From: Heyndrickxia sporothermodurans
GTDB lineage: Bacteria > Bacillota > Bacilli > Bacillales > Bacillaceae_C
Assembly: GCA_018333075.1 (NCBI GenBank)
Contig: BORH01000002.1
Location: forward strand, 1 to 64,000
Direction: 5' to 3'
DNA: 64,000 nt
Of the stretch, positions 9,124 through 21,215 are shown piece by piece. Every line of letters begins with the position of its first letter. Positions within the stretch are counted from its first letter, which is position 1. The notes beneath the pieces are model-generated. The model saw nothing but the letters and a program-made list of their open reading frames with translations. It was not told the origin of the DNA and searched no databases. A program made the translations under genes and the position numbers.

Positions 9124-9659
9124 ATGAGTAAAAAAACACAAGGAATCCATCACATTACAGCAATTGTTGGACATCCACAAGAGAATGTAGACTTTTATGC
9201 TGGTGTTTTAGGCTTACACTTAGTTAAACAAACAGTAAACTTTGATGGTCCAGGTACCTATCACTTATATTTTGATAATGAAGGTGGTAAACCAGGAACA
9301 ATTATTACATTTTTTCCTTGGTAGGCGCATTTAAAGGAACAATTGGTGACGGCCAGGTAGGAGTTACTACTTATGTTGTACCTTTGGGGGCAATGAGCTT
9401 TTGGGAACAAAGATTAGATAAGTATAACATTTCATTTAATAAAAAGCAACGATTTGGTGAGGATTATGAGAAATTGACCATAGAAGAAGCTGAAATGCGG
9501 TTTATGAAAGAAAATCGGCCAACCTCTATAATTCAGAGGCTAATTCGACCAGAAGAAATTGCACATTTTGTTACGTTTTTAAGTAGTCCTCTTTCTTCAG
9601 CTATTAATGGTTCTGCTTTGAGAATCGATGGAGGATTAGTACGTAGTGTATTTAAATAA
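9124..9659 (+). pseudogene. Ring-cleaving dioxygenase (MhqO-like) remnant fused to the end of a short-chain dehydrogenase
   Basis: From ATG 9124 the frame encodes the start of a glyoxalase-fold ring-cleaving dioxygenase (GIHHITAIVGHPQENVDFYA). It stops at 9322-9324 after a one-base loss and resumes at 9326 with GAFKGTIGDGQVGVTTYVVP. At about 9465 the homology changes. The rest (EEAEMRFMKENRPTSIIQRL, then FLSSPLSSAINGSALRIDGG) is the C-terminus of an SDR oxidoreductase. A deletion has joined two genes. The 113-codon second frame has no ribosome binding site, so it is probably silent. Confidence 0.7.
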
Positions 9660-10022
<363 letters not shown>

Positions 10023-10451
10023 TTATGATTTCACTGTTATTTCTGGATTTATATTTTGTAATTTTTCAATAAATTGCTTTTCATGCTTTGGTGAAATGAT
10101 GATTGTGTGCCATTTATTATAATGAATTTCAATACGATCCATTGACAGCGCTGGACTTGACACAATGTTTTTCGTTCTTTCTATCCCTTTTATTGAATGA
10201 ATTTCAATTAATGCATATTTAAATGGTCCTGCTACCACTTTTAGTTCATTCGTTTTTGTTACTTCGTAATATGTATTGAACCATAACCACAAAATGAAGA
10301 TAAATGATACGATCAAAATTATTAAACCAAATAAACTATCTGGATCGTTTATTCCACTAATTAGTAAAGCTATTATAGAACCAAGTAAAATAATCAAAAG
10401 AAACCATGTAATTAATGTGATTATAGGTCCCTTTTTTGAATAAAAACGCAT
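10023..10451 (-). CDS. PH-domain membrane protein (bPH_4 type)
   Basis: This 142-residue protein has two N-terminal membrane helices (about 11-34 and 41-59), followed by a small beta-rich cytoplasmic domain (YEVTKTNELKVVAGPFKYAL... SMDRIEIHYNKWHTIIISPK). This is the pattern of the bacterial PH-like domain proteins of the YyaB type. No catalytic residues are expected and the cellular role of the family is not established. The ATG is preceded by a weak GGAGTAAGGTATT-type site. It is transcribed alone. Confidence 0.7.
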   Translation of the reverse strand: MRFYSKKGPIITLITWFLLIILLGSIIALLISGINDPDSLFGLIILIVSFIFILWLWFNTYYEVTKTNELKVVAGPFKYALIEIHSIKGIERTKNIVSSPALSMDRIEIHYNKWHTIIISPKHEKQFIEKLQNINPEITVKS

Positions 10452-10563
10452 AATACCTTACTCCCCCACTTCAAAAAACTCTACAATATAAATACGATCA
10501 AAACGCGTTTAAAGTTTCATTGAATTTCTATTTTGGTTATTTTATTCCAGTTAAAAATAGAAA

Positions 10564-10584
10564 AACACAGGTGATTCCTGTGTT
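10564..10584 (-). terminator. Rho-independent terminator
   Basis: On the minus strand AACACAGG and CCTGTGTT pair perfectly around a 5-base loop and are followed by a T-rich tail. The stem overlaps the stop codon of the staygreen-family gene. Confidence 0.75.
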
Positions 10585-11053
10585 AAGTCATAATTGATTC
10601 TTTTGTTAAAAATTTTCTAGGTGTTCCTAAATATAAGGTTTGATAGAAATCTGGAATAGTTGATTTATATTGAATGTGAATTGGTGCATCTAATAATATA
10701 GGATGGTAGGAAAAAAAGTCTTTATCGGCTTCTATAATCAATGCCATTAAATTAGGTAAGTCTTTTTGATAAATCATATAACGAACCTTAGTAAGAGAAT
10801 CTACACATTCATTCATATCAAAAGCAATTTTACCTAGAAGAACATATTCCCCCATTCTTGTTGTCCACTGTGCCTGAATTACATGAAAAATGTTGCTAGG
10901 CAATGTTTTTTCGTCAGTAAAATTTGTTCCAATAGATAACAGCCATTCTCCAGATGTTTCAGAATGAGTTAAAAAGTATTTTCTATTTTGTAATGGGTTT
11001 AATATTGTTGCTGGAGGTATGATTTTTTTTGAGAAACCTTTAAAGTTATTCAT
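10583..11053 (-). CDS. Staygreen-family protein
   Basis: A protein of 156 aa is expected from ATG 11053, which has AAGAGGGG nine bases upstream; a longer frame up to 11128 lacks such a site. Segments RKYFLTHSETSGEWLLSIGT, FHVIQAQW and DKDFFSYHPILLDAPIHIQY match the pattern of staygreen-domain proteins, a family first named in plant chlorophyll breakdown and also common in Bacillaceae. The bacterial function is unknown. No signal peptide is seen. It follows the secreted-protein gene at 11113, probably in one transcript. Confidence 0.65.
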   Translation of the reverse strand: MNNFKGFSKKIIPPATILNPLQNRKYFLTHSETSGEWLLSIGTNFTDEKTLPSNIFHVIQAQWTTRMGEYVLLGKIAFDMNECVDSLTKVRYMIYQKDLPNLMALIIEADKDFFSYHPILLDAPIHIQYKSTIPDFYQTLYLGTPRKFLTKESIMT

Positions 11054-11112
11054 CGTAAGCATCCCCTCTTTATCTATGCTTACCCTATCATATGATACTT
11101 GCCTATAAAAGG

Positions 11113-11874
11113 TTACCGTTCTTTCCACTTTGCATTAATTAACTTCCATAGACCATTTTCATAATACCATTCAGAAATAACCGTACCTAATACATCAGCA
11201 TGATACGCACCACTTACTTGACGATATGCTTTTAGACCTAATCCGTTTTTCTCTTTAATCACTACTACCTTATACAATGCAACAGGGTCAATCATAATTT
11301 CTGTCGGCTCATTTAATGTTCCATCCTTTTGATATAACCCTAAACGTATATAATCTTTTTTTCGATTGGTTAAATCAAAATTTTTCTTAAAATTAATTTC
11401 ACCAATAGTTATAATCGCCTGGTAATTATTTTCAAAATGTCCTTGTATTTTTAATGAAGGTGGTAAAGGAATTTTAATTGCTTTCCCATTTTTTAATGTA
11501 ACTAAACTGTAATTATTGACTCCACCACTCCCACCGGTTTCACTTGATTCAAATAAATCTACAACTCCATCATGATTAAGATCGACAAATTCAATTTTAG
11601 GCTCATAGCCAGGTGCATAGTCAATTTTATATTTTTTGTTATCTGCTGTCATAATTTCTGCCCATATTTTTTTCATATACATACTACTAGCATCTATTTG
11701 AATCCCTTTTAAAACAATTTTGTCAGGTTTTTTATCACCAGTAACATCTTTTGAGTATTCATGAATGATTTTTTCATCTAATTTCGTTACTGATTCACCA
11801 GCATATGAAATCGCTACTGTGCTAAGAGATATAAAAAAGAAAGCAATAACAGCAAATAAATACTCTTTTTTCAT
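11113..11874 (-). CDS. Secreted protein with a calcium-binding-like DLNHDGVVD loop
   Basis: A 253-residue protein has a clear signal peptide (MKKEYLFAVIAFFFISLSTVAISYA). The repeat-like segments SKDVTGDKKPDKIVL and VDLNHDGVVDLFESSETGGSGG look like the Asp-rich loops of FG-GAP/VCBS or dockerin-type calcium sites. The rest is beta-rich. Similar Bacillus proteins are annotated only as hypothetical secreted proteins. The start has GGAGAAA upstream. It is likely exported to the cell wall. Function is unknown. Confidence 0.6.
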   Translation of the reverse strand: MKKEYLFAVIAFFFISLSTVAISYAGESVTKLDEKIIHEYSKDVTGDKKPDKIVLKGIQIDASSMYMKKIWAEIMTADNKKYKIDYAPGYEPKIEFVDLNHDGVVDLFESSETGGSGGVNNYSLVTLKNGKAIKIPLPPSLKIQGHFENNYQAIITIGEINFKKNFDLTNRKKDYIRLGLYQKDGTLNEPTEIMIDPVALYKVVVIKEKNGLGLKAYRQVSGAYHADVLGTVISEWYYENGLWKLINAKWKER

Positions 11875-12048
11875 AGCTATTTTCTCCTTTCCTTCAGTTG
11901 TGTTGTATTATTACCAACAATTCTTTGATTATGTAAATAAAACCATATTATTGGGTCTTTTTTAGAATCTTTTATTCTTAATGTGTAAGAAAAACATTCG
12001 AAATATAATAGAAAAAGCATTTGCCCTCTTAAGGACAAATGCTTTTAA

Positions 12049-14498
12049 TTAATTGTTATCTTCACTTAGTTTGTTAGTATTGATTGTATCTTTCCAGGTT
12101 TCTATCACTTGTCCATTTTCGCTTTCATCGATGACAAATGAACCATTCGTGTATCGATCATTATAACGTAAATCTTTTATTGATATAGACTCTGTTACAT
12201 CCTTTTCTGTTTGTATAAACATGATATCTTCATCTTTAACGACATCTAAACCTATAATACGGTGAGGGTGATTTTTTAATTCGCGAAGCATGACCACTCC
12301 ACGTTTTGCACGAGAGGTCTTTTCGAATTCGCTCAATTTCATTTTCTTAACCGCACCACGTTGTGTAGCAACAAATATAGCTTCTCCTTTCACGTTTTCA
12401 ACTAATTTTGCAGATACTACATAATCTCCATCTTTTAAATTTATCCCTTTTACACCAGCCGCTCGAACACCAACAATATTTACTTCTTCTTCATCAAACC
12501 ATAGACCATATCCATTATACGTTGCAATAAATATTTCTTTTTTTGCATTCGTTAAATGAACATCAACGACCTCATCGTCATCCTTTAGATTGATAGCTAC
12601 AAGAGGTTTTGAATAACGTTGAGCTTGATATTGAATTAATTCAGTTCGTTTTGACATTCCATTTTTCGTAATAAATAATAAGAAATTTGGCTCATTAAAT
12701 TCTTTAATTTCCATTACTTTAATAACTCGTTCATCACGATCAATTGGAATAATGTTCGCAATATGCTGCCCTAAATCCTTCCAACGGATATCTGGAAGCT
12801 CATGAACTGGACAATATAAATAATTTCCTTTATTTGTGAACAATAGAATAACACTAGTTGTATTAATTTCTTCCTGGAATAGCAACCGGTCGGTTTCTTT
12901 AATTGCTAAATCCTGCCCATTGGATGCAGAATAGGATCTTAAGCTTGTTCGTTTTACATAGCCATCTTTCGTCACTGTAACCATAACATCTTCATTTGGA
13001 ATCATAACCTCAAGATTAATTTTGATTTCCTCGATTTCAGCTTCGATCAATGTTCTTCGGTCATTTACGTATTTCTTCTTAATTTCTTTTAATTCTTTTT
13101 TTATAACACTTAGAAGTTTTTTCTCATTATCTAAAATTAATGTAAGCTCTATAATTTTTTGATTTAATTCTTCTGCTTCTTTTTGAAGGGCTGTAATATC
13201 TGTATTTGTTAAACGGTAAAGCTGTAAGGATACTATTGCTTCAGATTGCGCTTCTGTAAATTGGAATTTCTCAATTAAATTATCCTTCGCATTACGTTTA
13301 TCTTTTGACGCACGGATCGTTGAAATGACTTCGTCAAGAATAGATAAAGCCTTCATTAATCCTTCAACAATGTGCTGACGATCACGTGCCTTATGTAAAT
13401 CATACTTTGTACGGTTAGTTACTACTTCTTTTTGATGAGCAATATACGCATCTAAAAGATCTCTCAGCCCCATTAATTTTGGTCTGCGATTATGAATAGC
13501 AACCATATTAAAGTTATATGCTATTTGTAAATCAGTATTTTTAAATAAGAAATTAAGAACACCTTCTGCGTTCGCATCTTTTTTTAATTCAACAACAATA
13601 CGAAGTCCAGTTCGATCGGTTTCATCGCGTACCTCTGATATTCCTTCTACCTTACGATCAAGGCGAAGCTCATCAATTTTCTTCACCATGTTTGCTTTAT
13701 TGACTTCATAAGGTATCTCAGTAATAACAATTTGTTGTCTGCCACCACGGATATCTTCAATCTCTGTTTTTCCTCGAACAACCATTTTCCCTTTTCCAGT
13801 TTCGTACGCTTTTCTTATTCCATCTATCCCTTGGATAATACCTCCAGTAGGAAAGTCTGGACCTTTAATAACGGTCATTAACTCTTCAACTGTGCTATCG
13901 GGTCGTTCAATTCTCATAATGGTTCCATCGATGACCTCACCTAAGTGGTGTGGTGGGATATCTGTGGCATAACCTGCAGATATTCCTGTAGATCCGTTAA
14001 CAAGCAGATTAGGGAATCTAGCTGGCAATACCGTTGGTTCCTTTGATGTATCATCAAAGTTCGGTATAAAGTCAACGGTATCCTTTTCAATATCATATAG
14101 AAGCTCAGAAGCAATTGCTGACAATCTTGCTTCTGTATAACGCATTGCAGCTGCAGGGTCACCATCAATGCTTCCGTTATTTCCGTGCATTTCAATTAAA
14201 ACATTTCGAACCTTCCAATCCTGACTCATACGAACCATCGCATCATAAACAGATGTATCACCATGTGGGTGGTAGTTCCCGATAACATTCCCGACTGTTT
14301 TTGCAGATTTTCGGAAACCTTTATCGGCAGTATTTCCTTCTACATGCATCGCATACAAAATGCGTCGTTGTACTGGCTTTAAACCATCACGAGCATCAGG
14401 CAGCGCACGGTCTTGAATAATATATTTACTGTATCTTCCAAATCGATCTCCTAAAACTTCTTCAAGGGGGAGATCCTGGAACTTTTCTATCATTGACA

Positions 14499-14499
<1 letters not shown>
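12049..14499 (-). CDS. parC: DNA topoisomerase IV subunit A
   Basis: This 816-residue subunit cuts and rejoins DNA in the ParC2ParE2 enzyme, which unlinks daughter chromosomes. The N-terminal winged-helix domain carries [18 protein letters not shown]. The active-site tyrosine is Y121 in AMRYTEARL. The long coiled coil spans roughly 370-490. The C-terminal beta-pinwheel has the weak blades expected for ParC rather than GyrA (no GyrA-box QRRGGKG). Length fits Bacillus ParC (about 806). Its ATG overlaps the parE stop (TAATG). In the quinolone-resistance region the usual serine is S83 (DTS), so no obvious resistance change is seen. Confidence 0.97.
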
Positions 14500-16782
<2,283 letters not shown>

Positions 16783-16784
16783 AA

Positions 16785-16812
16785 AGCAAGCGCTAAATCA
16801 TTAACGCCTGCT
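16785..16812 (-). terminator. Rho-independent terminator
   Basis: On the minus strand AGCAGGCGTTAA and TTAGCGCTTGCT pair with minor mismatch and run into TTTTTT. It sits just after the yneT stop. Confidence 0.8.
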
Positions 16813-16821
16813 ACTAAAAGA

Positions 16822-17235
16822 CTATTTTGTTAATGCATGCTCGACTTTAATACAGCGATCCATAATGACGATTTTGCCATTTTCTTTTAATAAGTTATAG
16901 GCTTCTTCATTCTCTACACCTAATTGTGCCCAAAAAACATCTGCATCCATCTCTAAAAATTCTTTTGCTAATTCTGGCAAATATTCAGATTTTCTAAAAA
17001 TATTTACTATATCTACATGCCCTTTTATTTCCTTTAACGATGGTACGGCTTTAACACCTAACACTTCATCAATACCTGGATTAACGGGAATTATTTCATA
17101 CCCTGCCTTTTGCATCGCTTCAGATATCATATAAGAAGTACGTTCAGGGTTATTACTCAATCCAACAACCGCGACTCGATTTGCTTTTTTTAATATTTTT
17201 CCCATTTCTTCCCTACTAGGATTTTCTATTGACAT
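16822..17235 (-). CDS. yneT: CoA-binding protein (YneT/YccU family)
   Basis: A 137-residue Rossmann-fold protein starts at ATG 17235, behind a good AGGAGGTTCTTTATC site. Motifs seen are RVAVVGLSNNPERTSYMISE, the GYEIIPVNPG strand and DADVFWAQLGVENEEAYNLL, ending in MDRCIKVEH. This is the succinyl-CoA-synthetase-like CoA-binding domain as a single-domain protein. Its position next to parE is the same as in B. subtilis. The physiological role is not established. It has its own terminator. Confidence 0.85.
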   Translation of the reverse strand: MSIENPSREEMGKILKKANRVAVVGLSNNPERTSYMISEAMQKAGYEIIPVNPGIDEVLGVKAVPSLKEIKGHVDIVNIFRKSEYLPELAKEFLEMDADVFWAQLGVENEEAYNLLKENGKIVIMDRCIKVEHALTK

Positions 17236-17307
17236 GATAAAGAACCTCCTAAACAAATAATAAACATTTCCATCTTTATCGTACTTGATTACCTTTAGAA
17301 CAGCAAA

Positions 17308-18585
17308 TTAACGGCCGTTTTTTTTCTTCCAGCGTAAAAATTGTTCTGTCATTATACCTGCGGCCGTTCCTAAAATTAAGCCATTGTTAATGAGAGAGGC
17401 AACAATCACTGGAAATCCAACTGCCGCTTCTGGAGGAAGGAACATCGCACCTACTCCGATTAGAAATGCTATTCCTGCTGAAAAATATGTTATTTGAAGA
17501 TCATCTGTTTTCTCAATTTCGGCTAATGCTAGCCCTACCATTTTTGTAAAGATGACGAAAGTAACAGAATATCCAACTGGTGCAGGTAATGCACTCATAA
17601 TGTTCATAATGGGAGGAAGAAGTGAAATAATTGTAACAATCAAGCTACCTAATATAAATGGTTTAATCGATTTACTCCCTGTTTGACTTACAAAGCCAGC
17701 AGATCCTGAAATAGGAACGGATCCAATACTAGAAAAAATTCCACCAGCTATTTGGTTAATACCGGAAATAAAACCAGCCTGTTTATACCTATTTGATGGA
17801 TTTTTGCTTTTTAAAACTTCCTCCATCACTCGTATAGAAGCGATCATATTTGTAATCAGCAATATCGTAATAAAGAAGGAAGTTACAATGATTCCTGAAT
17901 CTAATTTAGGAATCCCAAAAGATAAGATTTTCGGAAACGAAATCCACGAGTCACTTTTGGTCACTGTTGGGGCAATACCGAAAATAATAAATAAGATCCA
18001 TCCGATGACCATCCCCATCATAATTGAAAATTGCTTAACCCATTGTATGCGAACTTGTCCTAAATAAAAGGTTAAAAGAATGATGACTAAACATAATAGA
18101 GCTGTAACTGGTTGTAATTGTTTTACTTCACTTGATAAACCAAGCATTCCTTTCATAAAGGAGCCACTTAACTGTAGAATCAGCAAAAATAAATAGATAA
18201 ATGAAATGGTAGGTGTAAACAATTTAGCAAGCTTTTGGATCAAACCTAAAGCAGATAAAATGAAAAAGAAAATTCCACTCAAGATCATTCCGCCTGATAA
18301 TTCACGTAAAGTTTCAATATTTGAAGTATATAACGTTCCCACAAAGCCTGCATAAATGGAAAATACTCCCCACCACAACCCAGCAGGACCTTCACTAATT
18401 GGAAGACGGTGTCCAAGTACTCCTTGCAGTATTCCCGCAATTCCTAGTACAAAAATGGTGCGTTCGACAAATGCTGATGTCTCTACAGGACTAAGGTGAT
18501 AAATATCTGCAATAGCAATAGGAGCAGCAATTGCTCCTGCAATCATAAAAGCCATCCATTGGATGGCAGAAATTGTTGTTTTCAA
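17308..18585 (-). CDS. NCS2-family purine/uracil-type permease
   Basis: This 425-residue membrane protein has about 12-14 hydrophobic segments. It shows the family features GPAGLWWGVFSIYAGF, the QIAGGIFSSIGSVPISGSAG loop and GLALAEIEKTDDL. NCS2 proteins move nucleobases with protons. It resembles the divergent Bacillus YwdJ-type members more than PbuX or PyrP, so the substrate is uncertain. The start is TTG with AGGGG upstream. It is inserted, with the next gene, between yneT and plsY relative to the B. subtilis order. Confidence 0.8.
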   Translation of the reverse strand: MKTTISAIQWMAFMIAGAIAAPIAIADIYHLSPVETSAFVERTIFVLGIAGILQGVLGHRLPISEGPAGLWWGVFSIYAGFVGTLYTSNIETLRELSGGMILSGIFFFILSALGLIQKLAKLFTPTISFIYLFLLILQLSGSFMKGMLGLSSEVKQLQPVTALLCLVIILLTFYLGQVRIQWVKQFSIMMGMVIGWILFIIFGIAPTVTKSDSWISFPKILSFGIPKLDSGIIVTSFFITILLITNMIASIRVMEEVLKSKNPSNRYKQAGFISGINQIAGGIFSSIGSVPISGSAGFVSQTGSKSIKPFILGSLIVTIISLLPPIMNIMSALPAPVGYSVTFVIFTKMVGLALAEIEKTDDLQITYFSAGIAFLIGVGAMFLPPEAAVGFPVIVASLINNGLILGTAAGIMTEQFLRWKKKNGR

Positions 18586-18639
18586 TCTTAAAACCCCTAA
18601 CTTTGTGTTCTGTCTAATGATGTAAAAATATTTATTTCT

Positions 18640-20361
18640 TCATTTCTTCGTTTTAAAAGCTGATAACGATGTTTGCAATGCTACCCATGCAGAAGAATCT
18701 GCAAAATAGCGAGACCACGTGGCAACTCCTGCTAATCTGTATTTTGCTCCTAACTCCGCTCTTTTTTTCAATGATAATTCATCCTCTAGCCACATTTTAT
18801 ATACAGTATTTGTCTTCACATCATGATATTCCACATAGTTTTGACCTGATTCAGTATCTTCAACTGCTTTTACTTTACGTTCTTTCATCCATGCTTTTGC
18901 TTGCTCCATAGTTAGAGCTTGTGAAGAAACAGAAACTTTTCCATTTTTCTCTTCTTCTTGCCATAGACGAGTAAATAACGGTATTCCAAGTACTAATTTT
19001 TCATTTGGAACTTCCTTTAGAAGTTGTTCTAAATTATTTTCTACCCAAGGAAGACTTGCAACACTTCCTGAGGTTGGAGATGTACCCCAATGCTCATCAT
19101 ATGCCATGACAATTATATAATCAACTACTGTAGAAAGCTTTTCTCTTTCATAGAACTCTGACCAGTTGCCCTTTGCAATAAAGGTAATATCCATAGATAC
19201 ATATTTATGGTCATTATGAAGATATACCGATGCCTCACGAATAAATTGAGTAATTAGGCGTCCATCTTTAGGATCTACATTTTCAATATCAAAATTTAAT
19301 CCATCTAATTGATAGATTTTCATAAAATGACGTAATTGATTAATGATTTTTTGCCTAGATTCATAATTACTAAACGCTTGTCTCGTTAAAGTAGGATCAA
19401 ACGAGTTTGAAAACAACGCCCAAATTTCGTATCCATTTTTCTTCGCCCATTTCACATAAGAATGTGAAGCTAAATTTGTTACTTCTCCCTGTTTATTTTT
19501 AATTTTAAACCATGTAGGAGAAACAATATTTACACCTGGCATTTTAGGTAAATCAGCTGGATTTGGTGTTTTCGTATAAACTGCTTCCCATGTTAAATGA
19601 ATGGGTGCATGAAATTGGAGTGTATTACTTGTCTCTGGTTGAGTATTTGTTGCAACAGAAACTTTTTGTTTTTTTTCAACATATTTCTTTTGAATATATC
19701 CACCGACACCGTTTTTGGTTCGTACAAAATAAAAATCATCTAACTGCTTTTCAATACGAATATCCTCACTTTTTTGAACAGCTTCTACATATGGAGATTG
19801 TAAATCTGGCTTGGTTCTAAGTCTTAGATATGCATGTTTAATGTCCTTATTTATTATTTTCCCTTTATAATAAACATCCTTATTTTTCTCAATCCAGACA
19901 ATTTTTTTATTACCAGTTACATGATATTGTATTGGATAAATAGTTGATAATGTTTTTAAATCTACAAATAAATTGTTGTCTACCTTTTTGATAATAGGAA
20001 ATGATGATCTTACTGATTTTTGATTAATAAAATAGTTTTGTTGTTCAATAGGTAATTGGATTACTTTGTTTTTAGTTGTAATAATCACCGATTTCTTTTC
20101 AACAAAAATTGAGTCATCAAGCTCTTTCTCAATAACATTTAATGGCACATAAATCTTTTTTTCATAATACTGTGCTTGTCCTTTGATTTTCCCATTTATT
20201 AAAATGGAATAGTCATCATGTACATATAACTCTTTTTTCGTCGATGCAAATGGATATAAATAGATTAATAGTCCGATAGTAATCATAATAAAGAGAATGA
20301 CTATACCGAACATCATTTTTTTGGGTCGTTTGGTATTAGACTTCAGTTCAATTAATTCCAT
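18640..20361 (-). CDS. GH18-family glycoside hydrolase with membrane anchor, copper-amine-oxidase-like and SH3 domains
   Basis: This is 573 aa from ATG 20361 (GGAGGGAAGGAGGAAATAAA region upstream; 13 extra in-frame codons are possible). An N-terminal membrane helix (about 18-38) anchors it outside. Next come copper-amine-oxidase-N-like repeats (about 45-150), an SH3b segment with LRLRTKPDLQSPYVEAVQ, and a GH18 barrel with YQLDGLNFDIENVDPKDGR. There the DxxDxDxE pattern is reduced to DGLNFDIE, keeping the catalytic Glu. MAYDEHWGTSPTSGSVAS is also typical. This architecture occurs in spore-cortex and cell-wall N-acetylglucosaminidases. Confidence 0.8.
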   Translation of the reverse strand: MELIELKSNTKRPKKMMFGIVILFIMITIGLLIYLYPFASTKKELYVHDDYSILINGKIKGQAQYYEKKIYVPLNVIEKELDDSIFVEKKSVIITTKNKVIQLPIEQQNYFINQKSVRSSFPIIKKVDNNLFVDLKTLSTIYPIQYHVTGNKKIVWIEKNKDVYYKGKIINKDIKHAYLRLRTKPDLQSPYVEAVQKSEDIRIEKQLDDFYFVRTKNGVGGYIQKKYVEKKQKVSVATNTQPETSNTLQFHAPIHLTWEAVYTKTPNPADLPKMPGVNIVSPTWFKIKNKQGEVTNLASHSYVKWAKKNGYEIWALFSNSFDPTLTRQAFSNYESRQKIINQLRHFMKIYQLDGLNFDIENVDPKDGRLITQFIREASVYLHNDHKYVSMDITFIAKGNWSEFYEREKLSTVVDYIIVMAYDEHWGTSPTSGSVASLPWVENNLEQLLKEVPNEKLVLGIPLFTRLWQEEEKNGKVSVSSQALTMEQAKAWMKERKVKAVEDTESGQNYVEYHDVKTNTVYKMWLEDELSLKKRAELGAKYRLAGVATWSRYFADSSAWVALQTSLSAFKTKK

Positions 20362-20505
20362 TTTATTTCCTCCCTTCTCCATCCTACATGAGTATGTCAA
20401 GCAAGAAAAGAAAAATATTAATTTTTAAATAAATTTTTCTTTCCTAGGAGATACATGGTACAATTAGAAAGCCTTATAGTTTCATATATAAAAGGGGTAA
20501 TGTTC

Positions 20506-21105
20506 ATGACTTATGCACTAATGATTATTTTAGCTTATTTAATAGGCTCCATTCCTTCGGGTTTAATTATTGGAAAACTATTCTATGGCGTAGATATAAG
20601 ACAACATGGGAGTGGAAATCTAGGTGGTACAAATACCTTTCGTACACTAGGTATAAAAGCGGGAATTGCAGTAACAGCAGCTGATATATTAAAAGGAACT
20701 CTCGCTGCATTATTGCCTAAATTATTCGGATTAGATGAATCCATACATCCATTATTAATTGGATTAATAGCGGTAGTTGGACATATGTTTCCTATATTCG
20801 CAGGCTTCCGTGGGGGGAAAGCAGTTGCCACTTCAGCAGGAGTTTTACTAGCATATGTTCCATTATTATTTGTATTTCTAATCATTGTATTTTTCATTAG
20901 CTTAAAAATTAGTAAGTATGTATCCTTATCCTCGATCATTGCTGGGATCTTTGCAATTATATATTCCATTATTCGTACTTTTATTACAGGCGATTGGCCG
21001 CTATTGGTCGTAGTATTTGCTTTAGCCTCCTTTGTTATTTACAGGCATCGAGCAAATTTATCGAGGATTAAAAATAAAACAGAGCCAAAAGTAAAATGGC
21101 TATAA
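20506..21105 (+). CDS. plsY: Glycerol-3-phosphate acyltransferase PlsY
   Basis: A 199-residue membrane enzyme moves an acyl group from acyl-phosphate to glycerol 3-phosphate, the first step of phospholipid synthesis. The motifs are [12 protein letters not shown], the [15 protein letters not shown] loop, [19 protein letters not shown] and RHRANLSRI. About five membrane helices are seen. ATG 20506 was chosen because AAAGGGG lies eight bases upstream. The gene diverges from the GH18 gene. It is the yneS position of the B. subtilis map. Confidence 0.95.
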   Translation: MTYALMIILAYLIGSIPSGLIIGKLFYGVDIRQHGSGNLGGTNTFRTLGIKAGIAVTAADILKGTLAALLPKLFGLDESIHPLLIGLIAVVGHMFPIFAGFRGGKAVATSAGVLLAYVPLLFVFLIIVFFISLKISKYVSLSSIIAGIFAIIYSIIRTFITGDWPLLVVVFALASFVIYRHRANLSRIKNKTEPKVKWL

Positions 21106-21120
21106 TCAAATAATATTTGA

Positions 21121-21146
21121 GACTCTTTAAATAGAGTCTTTTTTTT
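21121..21146 (+). terminator. Rho-independent terminator
   Basis: GACTCT and AGAGTC form a stem around TTAAAT and are followed by eight T's. It closes plsY. Confidence 0.85.
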
Positions 21147-21215
21147 ATTCATAAATCCTTAATTGATCATTATATTGTAGAATAGAATATATTCTGAAAA
21201 AAGGTTGGTAACCAA

